From Deltaproteobacteria bacterium (lineage in GTDB: Bacteria; Myxococcota_A; Polyangia; Haliangiales; SHYZ01), in the NCBI GenBank assembly GCA_016210055.1, contig JACQUZ010000103.1, forward strand, positions 1 through 64,000: a stretch of DNA of 64,000 bases, read 5' to 3'. Below, in pieces: positions 9,601 to 17,532 of the stretch. The translations under genes were made by a program, and so were the position numbers. Each line of letters starts with the position of its first letter. The first letter of the stretch is position 1. Below the pieces are notes generated by a model. That model searched no databases, was not told the DNA's origin, and saw only the letters and a program-made list of their open reading frames with translations.

Positions 9601-10066
9601 TGAACGAGCGCGAGAACGCCTCGAGGGAAGGTACCTGTTCCTGCACGAGCAGTCGGCGATGCAGGAACGCGTGCTCTCCGAGCAAGCGCTGGCAGAACGC
9701 GTGGATCGTGCAGATGGTGGCGAGGTCAAGCGTCGACAGGGCGTGCGCGAGCTTTCCCCGCGCTTGGTCATCGATGATCCAGTGGCATGCCGTGTGAAGG
9801 TGGTCTGGCGGCGTCGTGACGGGTGGTAAGTCTACGAGCTCCTCGAGCTTCGCACGCACCCGCGACCTGAGCTCCCCTGTCGCCTTTTCGGTGAATGTGA
9901 CCACGAGCATCTGGTCGAGCGTCGTGTCCGTGGTAAGGAGCAGCTCGACGATCAGGTGCTCGAGCGTGTAGGTCTTGCCCGTGCCCGCAGAGGCCTCGAT
10001 GACGGCGTGCCGCCCCCTTGGGAGCGCGCTCAGGACCTGCGGCCTTGGGTACAGGGCAAGGGGCAT
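6656..10066 (-). CDS. recB: Exodeoxyribonuclease V beta subunit RecB
   Basis: A 1136-residue UvrD-type 3'-5' helicase fused to a C-terminal nuclease. Near the N-terminus is Walker A (EASAGTGKTYTLEHL), in the middle YALIDEFQDTDETQW (motif II) and MTIHKSKGLEADVVFL (motif V), and at the C-terminus GFVDLVF...YIADWKSD, the RecB-family nuclease core that supplies the metal-binding Asp and the catalytic Asp-x-Lys. The start is the ATG at 10066, one base after the recC stop, giving the expected MPLALYPRP-type N-terminus. The enzyme unwinds and resects DNA ends and, in the holoenzyme, responds to Chi sequences. It is somewhat shorter than the E. coli protein. Confidence 0.95.
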   Translation of the reverse strand: MPLALYPRPQVLSALPRGRHAVIEASAGTGKTYTLEHLIVELLLTTDTTLDQMLVVTFTEKATGELRSRVRAKLEELVDLPPVTTPPDHLHTACHWIIDDQARGKLAHALSTLDLATICTIHAFCQRLLGEHAFLHRRLLVQEQVPSLEAFSRSFRDTLRHRLAKEERPGRFVSAALRSGLAVPKLAEVLHAVARERGERFPKYDPERLQAALGAFPEEPFDERELVLELKAAKVNAQTAPAVARRLTKLREVARRARESGDLATFLSDLQVLESETQGGFLGYLVEKMGGRLLPDGTALRFQEGVRSLGEAVVPFTAALASELLPATLEDLWRSKAERGLVDFDDMLTLVREGLEGPHGMELVRLVRARYRYALIDEFQDTDETQWAIFRKLFFERAGENTLYLIGDPKQAIYGFRGADVHVYLAARQCIEDAGGALVALQANHRSTAKMIDACNLILDQQGAPPFFTGDIRYDTPVRCGNPGLTSFRGQVELPPIHLFSLDDAENMRGAARTLVRLIAIEVRALLGARPIELCAAGKRRRVRASDIFVLTRTEREGREVGEALRAHGVPRAFYKQEGLFSGEEAMHVLDLLAGIDEPEDRSKRFRAWLTPFFGLSLEELRQAADVPDHHPLIARLSRWNRLAGSMNYGALFSRIIEESGVIRRELFFRDSERELTNYLHLFELLAEEAGRGRMPLRELWFLLKSFVDGRAVPKSPSASSGDLQRLETDRDAVQIMTIHKSKGLEADVVFLVGGFSRSNGRQVVHAFHEDGRRKAWMGRPPAAIKEAVNAEAAREDERLYYVALTRARARLYLPYFSKGNLAGGYGCVNRRLQAIMGTGHAWEGLFSSENVPMNGPEAGAKDVPSLADWVPPSGLLDEPALPSFQQAKLRHRGFVVTSYSRLRDGPPVRQGPRVPAAQADPLPASDLPGGATTGIFLHELFETVDLGTLASAPSFDAWYSLPQVNRLIEEVAQRNGVKRTHGPRAAEIAYRALTTPVAAGNHIIPPISRLKTLREMEFLYPSGTDRFIKGFVDLVFEHEGLVYIADWKSDLLPSWDRETIRRHVDEHYVLQVRLYSLALVKVLGARSRGDHDARFGGMFYFFVRGMDASGAGVDFRRPTWSEITEWEMDLAGRKS

Positions 10067-10067
10067 G

Positions 10068-13000
10068 CTATTTCCCCGTTGTCCCGAGGCGGTCCAAGAA
10101 CGGGCCAAATCGCCGCGCCACGATCGCTCGCGCCTCGTCCTCGGGTGGTGGGGCGAAGCGCTCCGCCATGGGAATCGGTCCGAACCTGGAGCTGGAACTT
10201 TCTCTCTCGATGGCGGCTTCCACGCACTCGCAGAGGCTCATCCGTCCTTCGTGGTGCCAGTAGAGGAACACCGCTTCGCACGGAAGGAGGTAGGCGTGAG
10301 GGTGCCCAAGAAGGTCGGCAACGATATTCGTCAGGTACCCCTTGGCCTCCTTCTGGGACATCGGAGCCAGGGAAACCGTCACGGGCGCCCCCTGCGCCTC
10401 GTCGGCAAAACACAAGTGTGCCTGATGGGGGCCTTCGTGCGAGCCAGCCGCCGCGCGCAAGACCTGGTCGAGAAACGCCCGCAGGACATCCCGCTGGTTG
10501 CGCACGGAAGCGTCGACATCTTTTCCATGGCGGCGAGCGCCGAGCAAGAGCGAGCCATCGGGTTCACCAACAAGGACTTCGGTCTTGCCCACGATCTCGG
10601 CAAAGCGCCTGGTAGATCCCTGCCCGCCTGGAAGATCGACTTCCAGGCAGATGGGCGGCAGCACGGTGCCCGAGGTGGTGTGCTCGTCGGCGCAGCCAAA
10701 GCATTCCAGGTGGGCACTCGGAGCCATTCCATGACCCAGTGCGCTGACCTGGCGAGACCAAGCCGTGAGCCAGGACCGGTGCTTGGCGCGTTCCGCATCG
10801 CCGAAAATCCCCGTCGGGACGAGCCCCTTGAGCTCCAGCGTGCCCGCCCTCTCGGCATGCAAGGACAGCGGGTCACAGCCTCGAATGAGCGAGTCGACCA
10901 TGATGCGACGCGTGATTCCCACCCCGGCCCCAAGATCGGTCATGAGGGGCTCGTCCTCGAGGGAACCCAGGTCCTCCTCGAGCTCCTCGAGGCGGAGCCA
11001 GAACCGTGCGTGTCCCTGAAGTGGGCACTCGAGGAAACGGCGCAGGACAGTGACCGGAATGCGAACCACCCCCTCGGGACCCACGCGCTCTTGCGAAGCG
11101 GGTGGCGAGACGATGCGAAGGCATTCCTCGAGGCGTTTCCAGATGGGGGCGCGCACCTCCTTTTCGAGTCGCACGCGGTCGGGCAGGCGCCCCTCATGCA
11201 AGTAAGCCCTCAGGTGGTTCCCCAATGCCAAAGCCTGCGCCTCCCTTCGTGCCTCGGGATGCGCGCTCCATAGCGGCCCATCGCCGGAAAAATAGCCCGC
11301 GTCGTGTCGACGGAGCGGGTGGCGCACGACCTCTTGTTGGAGCGCCTCGCGAGACGTGTAGCCACGCAGGATCTGCATGAGCTCGAGGACCACTGGCGAT
11401 GCAGAGAGGGGTTCTCCTGTCGTGGGCTCCCTCGCCACGTGGGAGAGGTATAGCCGGTCCCTCGTGGAGAGAAGCGTTTCGAGGAACATGTACTTGTCCC
11501 GCTCACGGGGGCTGACGTCGCCAGGACGACGGCTTGCCGCGCGCAGGTCCAAGTGGTGCGCGTGATCTGGGGCAGGGAACAGGCCTTCTCCCATGCCCAG
11601 GAGGAACACGACCTTGAAAGGGACAGCACGCATGGGGAGGAGTGAAGAGACGACGACCCCGTCGGCAAGGTAGTGGCCGCTCTCCGCTGAAAGTCCAACG
11701 AGCGCCTCCTTGGCGAGCTCGTGCGCGATCCGGTAAGAGACCTTGGCCTCACCAAAGGCGTGGCTTCCAATCTGTCCAAGGGCATGCTGGCAGCGCAGCA
11801 GCGCCCGCTGCTCCTCCTCGTCCTGGGGGGCGAGGTAGGCGCCAAGGAAGGACTGGAGAAAATGGGCCCATTCCGAAAGCGTGAGGCGCGCGGACCTGGC
11901 ATGACGGGAGTCGGCAATGAGCGAGCGGACGAGGAGAATCAGCCACCCGGCGTTCTCATGGGCAGAGAGCGGCTGCTCGTCCGGGAAATAACGCTCCCCT
12001 CCGAGGGAAAACGCCCGCTCGTCCCCGCTCGACTCACCAGTCATGAACACTCCGAGGGCGGCTCGGCGCATGCCCTGGTCCCAGTTGTACAGGTCGCGTT
12101 GGATATAGGTCTCAGCGTGGTCGGAGCGGTCGGCGCCGTGGAAGATCCCCAGACGATCACACATGGTGATCCACTCCCTTGGATCCACGCCTGGGAACCT
12201 CCGTGCGACGAGCCCGTGGGTCGCCACGGACAAGAGCTCCCTGCGCGTGAAGGTCCCGAGGGGAAGGGCAAGGAGCTTGAGGCCCGCGTCGACCACGCGG
12301 TTCTCCCTGGAGAGGGGCAGGTCCACGAAGTGGCAGGGGAGCTCATGGCACTCGTCAAATACCGCTGCGACATGCGGGATGTATCGCTCGGCCGCTTGGC
12401 TGGGCACGATCACCGCGATGTCGTTCAGCCGCAGGCTCGGCGTTTCCTCTCGTGCATCACTCTCGAGGAGAAGGCGCCAGATCTCGCTGGCCACGATCTC
12501 CACCTCACGCCTGATTCCCGGCGCCTCGAGAAGCCGGATGCTCCCGTCGTGGAGCGACAGCGGGTCACTGTCCGCCCGGTCCGGGTGGCGATACAGGATG
12601 TCGCGCTGGACCTGGCGCAGGAGCGACGTCCCGTCGGCGCACGGGTCAACGAACCGCGCTTCGAAATCGCAGTCGGCGAGGGAGTTGAGGAGACGGATGT
12701 TCTCCCGTCCTGGCCTTCCCCAAAGCCTGAGCGCGGGGGTGTCGGCGCGCTCGAGGGAGAACGGGTCCTCACAAGGCGGCGTCCTCGGCGCGAGGGCCAC
12801 GTCTTCCCAGTACTCCTCGCAGGGGTTTGGTGCGTACACGCGAAGCTCGCGCTGCGTCGCGAGCTGGGCCATGAGCCTGTGGAAGACCGACGCGACATAG
12901 GAGAACCCAAACACGTGCAGGCGTCTTGGCGCCTTCGACAGGGACAGGGGCGCCCTCGCGTCCACCAGGTCATGGAGCAACGCCCAGGTTTCGCCGTTCT

Positions 13001-13580
13001 CGCGGCGTCGTGGGAATGCACCTCCTTCGCCGAAGAGATCGAGCCACAGGCGACGTTGCCAGCGCTCAACGCCCGCATGTGGCGTCCCGGAAAGCACCAG
13101 GTGACCGTCCCGCCACGCGCCGAGCATGTCGGGTCGAGAGTAGCTGTACTCCTCAAAGAGGCGCGAGAGCTCTGTCGCCAGCTGGTACCGACGGATGTCC
13201 AGGGCATCGGGAGCCGCACCCGCAGCAAGGAGGTAACCTTGGACCGGGGCCAGCTCCTCGTGAGACATGGCGCTCGCGTCGTGGAAATGCATGAGGAGCA
13301 TCCCTCTGAGCGTCGCTCCGTCGACCAGGCGAACGTGGGTGCCTTGGGCTCTCAAGACGTCGGCGACGCACCCAGTAAGGAAGTGAAACTCCAGCCCAGC
13401 CGAAATGCCGACTTTTTGTGCGATCCCCAGCTTGAGGTAGGCCTCGACGTTGCGATTCGGCACCACAACCTGGGGCCGGAGAAAGAGGCTCGCGCCCGGG
13501 AGTGCTCGTTCCTCCTCGAGCTCCTCCACCAACGCGGCGAGGAGCTGTTCGGTGCGGTTGGAGTAGTAGAGTCGGAGCAT
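10068..13580 (-). CDS. recC: Exodeoxyribonuclease V gamma subunit RecC
   Basis: A 1170-residue RecC, the scaffold subunit of RecBCD that recognises Chi and splits the duplex. The N-terminus MLRLYYSNRTEQLLAAL and the following LFLRPQVVVPNRNVEAYLKLGIA are typical of RecC (the inactive helicase-like domain), and the C-terminal half carries the inactive nuclease-like fold. I start it at the ATG at 13580; the open frame runs to 14024 on the same strand, but that extension mirrors the opposite-strand vWA gene. It is the first gene of a minus-strand operon: the recC stop and recB start are separated by one base, and recB overlaps recD by four. Confidence 0.93.
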   Translation of the reverse strand: MLRLYYSNRTEQLLAALVEELEEERALPGASLFLRPQVVVPNRNVEAYLKLGIAQKVGISAGLEFHFLTGCVADVLRAQGTHVRLVDGATLRGMLLMHFHDASAMSHEELAPVQGYLLAAGAAPDALDIRRYQLATELSRLFEEYSYSRPDMLGAWRDGHLVLSGTPHAGVERWQRRLWLDLFGEGGAFPRRRENGETWALLHDLVDARAPLSLSKAPRRLHVFGFSYVASVFHRLMAQLATQRELRVYAPNPCEEYWEDVALAPRTPPCEDPFSLERADTPALRLWGRPGRENIRLLNSLADCDFEARFVDPCADGTSLLRQVQRDILYRHPDRADSDPLSLHDGSIRLLEAPGIRREVEIVASEIWRLLLESDAREETPSLRLNDIAVIVPSQAAERYIPHVAAVFDECHELPCHFVDLPLSRENRVVDAGLKLLALPLGTFTRRELLSVATHGLVARRFPGVDPREWITMCDRLGIFHGADRSDHAETYIQRDLYNWDQGMRRAALGVFMTGESSGDERAFSLGGERYFPDEQPLSAHENAGWLILLVRSLIADSRHARSARLTLSEWAHFLQSFLGAYLAPQDEEEQRALLRCQHALGQIGSHAFGEAKVSYRIAHELAKEALVGLSAESGHYLADGVVVSSLLPMRAVPFKVVFLLGMGEGLFPAPDHAHHLDLRAASRRPGDVSPRERDKYMFLETLLSTRDRLYLSHVAREPTTGEPLSASPVVLELMQILRGYTSREALQQEVVRHPLRRHDAGYFSGDGPLWSAHPEARREAQALALGNHLRAYLHEGRLPDRVRLEKEVRAPIWKRLEECLRIVSPPASQERVGPEGVVRIPVTVLRRFLECPLQGHARFWLRLEELEEDLGSLEDEPLMTDLGAGVGITRRIMVDSLIRGCDPLSLHAERAGTLELKGLVPTGIFGDAERAKHRSWLTAWSRQVSALGHGMAPSAHLECFGCADEHTTSGTVLPPICLEVDLPGGQGSTRRFAEIVGKTEVLVGEPDGSLLLGARRHGKDVDASVRNQRDVLRAFLDQVLRAAAGSHEGPHQAHLCFADEAQGAPVTVSLAPMSQKEAKGYLTNIVADLLGHPHAYLLPCEAVFLYWHHEGRMSLCECVEAAIERESSSSRFGPIPMAERFAPPPEDEARAIVARRFGPFLDRLGTTGK

Positions 13581-13609
13581 CCGAGCAAGGCATGGTAGCC
13601 GATTGGGTG

Positions 13610-13637
13610 CGGCCCATCCACGGCCCATCCACGGCCC
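13610..13637. repeat. Short 11-bp tandem repeat between recC and the vWA gene
   Basis: The unit cggcccatcca occurs twice in tandem, followed by a partial third copy, within the 94-bp divergent gap between the recC and vWA starts. It could be slippage-prone sequence or part of a promoter; nothing further can be said. Confidence 0.5.
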
Positions 13638-13674
13638 TAGCCCATTACTCCCCGCCGTGCTATGCAACGGGCCC

Positions 13675-14679
13675 ATGAGGGGCGTGGGGATCCTCGTGGG
13701 GTCGTCCGTTTTTCCCTGGAGCGTGGCCTTGATCTTGGCCTCGTGCCTGGCGACCTCCATTGGGTGTGGTCCGCCATTGGGAGAAGACGGTGAGAACAAC
13801 GGCGCGGAGGGATCCCCACCCCCCTCTTCCGATTCTCCCCGATCTCCCATCGTGCACGGGGGTGGGGAATGCCCCTTGGCGGCGGACCTGGTGCTCGTGC
13901 TCGACATCTCGAGCTCCATGGGCTTCCTAACGGAAATCCTCGACCGCGAGCTCGATGGAATCGTTGAGGAGGCGAACCGGGCGGGAAGGAGCACCCGTTT
14001 CGGGCTGATTCCGTTCGTCGACAACTACCGAATCGACATGACCGGAAACCTGGCGTCGGGGCGGGTCCACACGACGAGCCACGGGCTTAGGAGGGCGGTC
14101 CAGTATTACCGACGGAATTACACGGGCACCAACCGAAATCCCGGTGACGGAATCAGCGGCCCCGCGAAACAGAATCCCTTGTGTGAGGAGAACGCGCTCG
14201 ACGCGCTCCATGCGGCGGCCGAGGAGTTCCCATGGCGTTCTTACGCAGGCCGGATCGTAGTCGTGGCCACCGACGACACCTTTCTCGAGAACCCCGACAA
14301 CTACGGCGATCGAGACAGCGACGGTGACACGAGCAGCAAGGACTTCCCGACGGAAGGGAACTACCCGGCGCGACGAACCCTCTCCGAGACGGTCCGGGCC
14401 CTGCGCGACAGGAACGCGCGCGTGTTCTCCATCACGCGTCTCGCCCCACCCGCGGCTTCAGACAAGACGGCTCCTCGCTGCGCCGGAGATCGAAGGCTCT
14501 CTAGGTCGGCGGTCTCCGACGGCTGGAGTACCCCTTACAAGGGGCAGCCACCGATCCCCGAGCAACTGGGGGGGCGCAACTACGACCTCGATGAGGTTCG
14601 CAAGGGGAACCTGTCACTTTCTCGGACACTCCTCGACGTTGTAGCCGCAGGCGGGGTGTGCGCCCTTGCCGGCGACTAA
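13675..14679 (+). CDS. Lipoprotein with von Willebrand factor A domain
   Basis: A 334-residue exported protein. The N-terminus is a signal peptide with a lipobox-like end (ATSIGCG), followed by a Gly/Pro/Ser-rich spacer. The vWA domain starts at ADLVLVLDISSSM, the DxSxS metal-ion-dependent adhesion site, and continues with conserved core strands (RFGLIPF, GRIVVVATDD). vWA domains bind protein partners through a metal ion, often in adhesion or surface complexes. Several acidic repeats (DRDSDGDTSSKD) could bind calcium. I chose the ATG at 13675 rather than an upstream in-frame start because the signal peptide follows it directly. It is divergent from recC and overlaps the next gene by 14 bp. 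The partner is unknown. Confidence 0.8.
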   Translation: MRGVGILVGSSVFPWSVALILASCLATSIGCGPPLGEDGENNGAEGSPPPSSDSPRSPIVHGGGECPLAADLVLVLDISSSMGFLTEILDRELDGIVEEANRAGRSTRFGLIPFVDNYRIDMTGNLASGRVHTTSHGLRRAVQYYRRNYTGTNRNPGDGISGPAKQNPLCEENALDALHAAAEEFPWRSYAGRIVVVATDDTFLENPDNYGDRDSDGDTSSKDFPTEGNYPARRTLSETVRALRDRNARVFSITRLAPPAASDKTAPRCAGDRRLSRSAVSDGWSTPYKGQPPIPEQLGGRNYDLDEVRKGNLSLSRTLLDVVAAGGVCALAGD

Positions 14680-15340
14680 TGAAACCGCGTCGCCCATCGT
14701 CCTTTTCCGCGACGACGACATCGTCGCGATAAACAAGCCCTCGGGCATGCTGGTCCACCGAGGATGGGGGAACGACGCCGTGGTCGCGTTGACCTGGGTG
14801 CGCGACTTCGTGGAGAAGCGCGTGTACCCCGTGCATCGACTGGATCGTGGTACGAGTGGCGTGCTGGTCTTTGCCCTATCGACCGTTGCCGCCAGTGCGC
14901 TGAGCGAGCAATTTGCGGCAGGAAAGGCGACCAAGCGCTACCTTGCCCTGGTGCGCGGGGTTGCACCAGAGCACGGGGTCATCGATCATCCCATTCCCCG
15001 GCGCGAAGGCGGTCCCAGGGTGTCCGCCGTGACCGAGTTCCGCCGAGTTGCGGTTTCCGGCCGCTACTCACTGGTGGAAGCGACGCCGCGCACGGGAAGG
15101 CTCCATCAAGTGCGGCGGCACCTCAAGCACATCAGCCACCCAATCATCGGCGACGTCAACTACGGCAAGGGAGAGCACAACAGGCTGTTTCGAGAACAGC
15201 ACGGGCTCATGCGGCTCGCTCTCCATGCGGCGATGCTGGAACTCCTCCACCCAACGTCTCACCAACCCATCTTGCTCTCAGCCCCAGTGCCGAGGGACCT
15301 CGCTGAGCCGCTCCAAAGCGCCGGGTTTCGGCTGGGGTAG
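14666..15340 (+). CDS. RluA-family RNA pseudouridine synthase (TruC/RluC-like)
   Basis: A 224-residue pseudouridine synthase without an S4 domain. The catalytic motif HRLDRGTSGVLVFA holds the invariant Asp; the supporting motifs are INKPSGMLVHRG near the N-terminus and GRLHQVRRHLKHI further on. Proteins of this length and layout resemble E. coli TruC (tRNA uridine 65), but RluA-type rRNA/tRNA enzymes are equally possible. The best start is a TTG at 14666 that overlaps the upstream vWA gene by 14 bp; no nearby in-frame ATG precedes the conserved region. Cytoplasmic RNA modification enzyme; the coupling with the vWA lipoprotein probably has no functional meaning. Confidence 0.87.
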   Translation: MPATNETASPIVLFRDDDIVAINKPSGMLVHRGWGNDAVVALTWVRDFVEKRVYPVHRLDRGTSGVLVFALSTVAASALSEQFAAGKATKRYLALVRGVAPEHGVIDHPIPRREGGPRVSAVTEFRRVAVSGRYSLVEATPRTGRLHQVRRHLKHISHPIIGDVNYGKGEHNRLFREQHGLMRLALHAAMLELLHPTSHQPILLSAPVPRDLAEPLQSAGFRLG

Positions 15341-15373
15341 GAGCCGGGGTGGTGGACAAGCGGTTTTCCTGAG

Positions 15374-15394
15374 AGACAGTGCACCGGACTGTCT
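15374..15394. other. Inverted repeat in the 150-bp gap before the beta-helix gene
   Basis: Perfect 7-bp arms AGACAGT and ACTGTCT flank a 7-nt loop. No T-tract follows, so it is not a typical intrinsic terminator for the pseudouridine synthase gene; it could be a protein-binding site for the downstream lipoprotein operon. Confidence 0.3.
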
Positions 15395-15490
15395 ATTCCA
15401 CTGCGCTCCACGGCGGTTTCCACGGAAATCCAAGAGATAGGTGAGGCGCCACCGGGTATCCGCGTTGCTTAAGCCCTTTATTAGGAGGCA

Positions 15491-17122
15491 ATGGTCGTGC
15501 GCGATTTGACTACCTTATCTTCCATTATCGCGGTGCTCCTTTGCGGTTGCAGCCCAGTGCATTCCACGCTTGTACCGGTAGAGGATGCCGGGGCCGACAA
15601 GGACGCCATTCGCGGGGGTGACGCGTTCCCAGATGCGCCCCCTAATTCGACTCCACCCCCAGACGCTCGATCCGATCCTTCACCGCCAGATGCCCGGCCC
15701 GATTCTCCACCCCCAGGCGATGGGCGCGTCGACTGCACGCACCGCGAGGGCGGCAACTTGCATTCCGTTGGACCCGACCAACAGCTGAAAACGCTGGGCG
15801 AGGTCCCCTGGAACCAGCTAGGGGCCGGGGACATGGTGCGGATCGACTGGCGGCCGGAGCCGTACACCGAAAAAATTCTGGTCTCCAAGAGAGGCACCAC
15901 CGAGCGTCCCATTCGGATCTGCGGCGTCCCTGGCCCGAACGGCGAGCAACCGGTGCTCGAAGGTCGCAATGCAACCACGGCCGGAAACACGCATTGGTCA
16001 AGTTGGACGCCCCTTCAGGATCTCGGCGTAGTGGTCTTTTCGAGAGACGCTGACCAGCCTACCTACTCGACGCGGCCAGGCCACGTCGTGATCGAAGGTC
16101 TCGAGATTCGAGGCGCGCACCGAGACAACACGTACACTGCCTCGACGGGCGAGACCCGGACATATGCCAACGGGGCAGCGTCAATTGCCATCACGCCGGG
16201 CGATAACATAATGATCCGCGGTTGCACTCTTACCGGCAGCGGCCAGGGGATCTTCACGCTGTCCAAGTCGGAACACGAGAACACCCTGGTCCGTGAAATC
16301 GTTATCGAGCGGAATCGCATCTTCGGCAACGGTGTCGTCGGGAGCGACCGCCAGCACAATGCCTACATCCAAGCACTCGGTGTCCTTGTGCAATACAACT
16401 ACTTTGGCCCGACCCGCCAAGGAGCCCTGGGAGGCAATCTCAAGGATCGCTCCGCGGGCACGGTGATTCGATACAACTACATCGACGGCGGAGCGCGAAC
16501 CGTCGACCTCGTTGACGCTCAGGAGCACGTGACCCACGCCTTGGCCGATCCGCGATACCGCACCACGTTCCTTTACGGCAATATCTTAATCGCCAGGCCT
16601 GGGGCAGCGGCCAACATTATCCATTTCGGTGGCGACACGCAGGGGTTCGAGCAGAACTTCCGCAAGGGCACCCTCTACGCCTACCAGAACACGATCCTCA
16701 TCGAACGGAACCTCGACGAGAACTACACGGTGCAGGTCGTGGACGCCTCGACAATGGATGAGACCGTCGACTTCCGCAACAACATCGTGCACCGCACGGG
16801 CTCCTCGGGCCTCTACCTCATGCGCTACTCGGGCGTTGCTCAATTGGGCGTCAATTGGATAACCGCAGGGTGGCAACCAGGGAGGTCAAGTTTTTCGGGC
16901 ACGGTGAATGGCGCTGAGAACGCCCTGTCGGGACCTTCGCCGGGGCTTGACGCCACCACGCTCCGCCCCCGCGCCGGTTCTCCAATCATCGACAATGCCG
17001 GTCCATTGGCGGCGGCTGCAGGCGACCATCCAGTGGGTGCTGAGTACATCATGCACGCGACGGGGCGTACGCGGCTCCTCACCGGAAATGGTCTTGACCT
17101 TGGCGCCCTGGAGCTCGAATGA
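15491..17122 (+). CDS. Lipoprotein with right-handed parallel beta-helix domain
   Basis: A 543-residue exported protein. Residues 1-20 form a signal peptide ending in the lipobox VLLCGC. A spacer of Asp/Pro repeats (PDAPPNSTPPPDARSDPSPP) follows, typical of myxobacterial surface lipoproteins. The body has the repeat pattern of a parallel beta-helix: HVVIEGLEIRG, NIMIRGCTLTGSGQGI, EIVIERNRIFGNG, VLVQYNYFG, TVIRYNYIDGG, VDFRNNIVHRT. Such folds occur in polysaccharide lyases, pectinases and adhesins. I see no certain catalytic signature, so carbohydrate binding or cleavage is a guess. The stop overlaps the next start as ATGA, making it the first of a coupled trio with the stalk lipoprotein and a LuxR regulator. 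Confidence 0.8.
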   Translation: MVVRDLTTLSSIIAVLLCGCSPVHSTLVPVEDAGADKDAIRGGDAFPDAPPNSTPPPDARSDPSPPDARPDSPPPGDGRVDCTHREGGNLHSVGPDQQLKTLGEVPWNQLGAGDMVRIDWRPEPYTEKILVSKRGTTERPIRICGVPGPNGEQPVLEGRNATTAGNTHWSSWTPLQDLGVVVFSRDADQPTYSTRPGHVVIEGLEIRGAHRDNTYTASTGETRTYANGAASIAITPGDNIMIRGCTLTGSGQGIFTLSKSEHENTLVREIVIERNRIFGNGVVGSDRQHNAYIQALGVLVQYNYFGPTRQGALGGNLKDRSAGTVIRYNYIDGGARTVDLVDAQEHVTHALADPRYRTTFLYGNILIARPGAAANIIHFGGDTQGFEQNFRKGTLYAYQNTILIERNLDENYTVQVVDASTMDETVDFRNNIVHRTGSSGLYLMRYSGVAQLGVNWITAGWQPGRSSFSGTVNGAENALSGPSPGLDATTLRPRAGSPIIDNAGPLAAAAGDHPVGAEYIMHATGRTRLLTGNGLDLGALELE

Positions 17123-17532
17123 CGAACCTCGGCTCGATGCTCGTATCGTTGGGACTTCTGGGGCTCGCCTGCACGAGGTCAGACCTGCTCTTGGACGGGC
17201 CATCCCCCCTGGGACCCGACGCTCATCCCGAAGCGCACGACGCCAGGACCGGCCTGGAAGACGGGGCCGCAGCAATTGACGCCCACGTCGCTCTCGATGC
17301 GCCCAGTGAAGATGCAGCCATGCCGGATGCGGTGGTTTCTTCGGAGCCGATGATGCAACCCATTGGCATGATCGTGAGTAGACCATCGAGCATGAAAACC
17401 GTGATTCGGATCACGGTAGAAAATCACGCTTGCCTTTGGTCTTTTAAGTCCCAAAAAACCGATCCAGCGTGCACCATGCGCTTGTACCGCGGTAGGCGAT
17501 CGTGCAAGTTCCCCGGTGGTAGGCGGTCGTGA
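17119..17532 (+). CDS. Short stalk-like lipoprotein, possibly truncated
   Basis: A 137-codon frame whose ATG overlaps the previous stop (ATGA). Its N-terminus is a plausible lipoprotein signal (LVSLGLLGLAC) followed by an Asp/Ala/His-rich spacer (GPDAHPEAHDAR, DAPSEDAAMPDAV) like the one in the beta-helix lipoprotein. After about residue 85 the composition turns basic and low in pattern (LYRGRRSCKFPGGRRS) and no domain follows. It may be the remains of a lipoprotein that lost its globular domain, or a genuine small stalk protein. The 3' part contains a perfect hairpin and a direct repeat, described separately, so it may instead serve as leader for the LuxR gene, whose GTG overlaps this stop. 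Confidence 0.5.
   Translation: MTNLGSMLVSLGLLGLACTRSDLLLDGPSPLGPDAHPEAHDARTGLEDGAAAIDAHVALDAPSEDAAMPDAVVSSEPMMQPIGMIVSRPSSMKTVIRITVENHACLWSFKSQKTDPACTMRLYRGRRSCKFPGGRRS
17398..17417. promoter_or_regulatory. Perfect hairpin ahead of the LuxR-family gene
   Basis: ACCGTGAT and ATCACGGT form perfect 8-bp arms around a 4-nt TCGG loop, inside the 3' part of the stalk-lipoprotein frame and about 110 bp before the regulator start. It could be a dyad operator or an RNA stem; no T-tract follows. Confidence 0.4.
17491..17531. repeat. Imperfect 14-bp direct repeat at the LuxR start
   Basis: ggtaggcgatcgtg (17491-17504) recurs as ggtaggcggtcgtg (17518-17531), 13 of 14 identical and 27 bp apart start to start. 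The second copy includes the GTG start of the regulator gene. It may be an autoregulatory binding site or a small duplication. Confidence 0.45.

Noticed and set aside
8174-11273. Long plus-strand frames over recB and recC (8174-9319, 9975-11273)
   Set aside because: Antisense shadows of the RecBCD operon without recognisable domains.
11721-13598. 625-codon plus-strand frame over recC
   Set aside because: Antisense to a well-supported RecC, no motif, Arg/Glu/Val bias typical of antisense frames in high-GC DNA.
13581-14024. N-terminal extension of recC
   Set aside because: It lies antisense to the vWA lipoprotein gene and lacks RecC similarity; the RecC start is at 13580.
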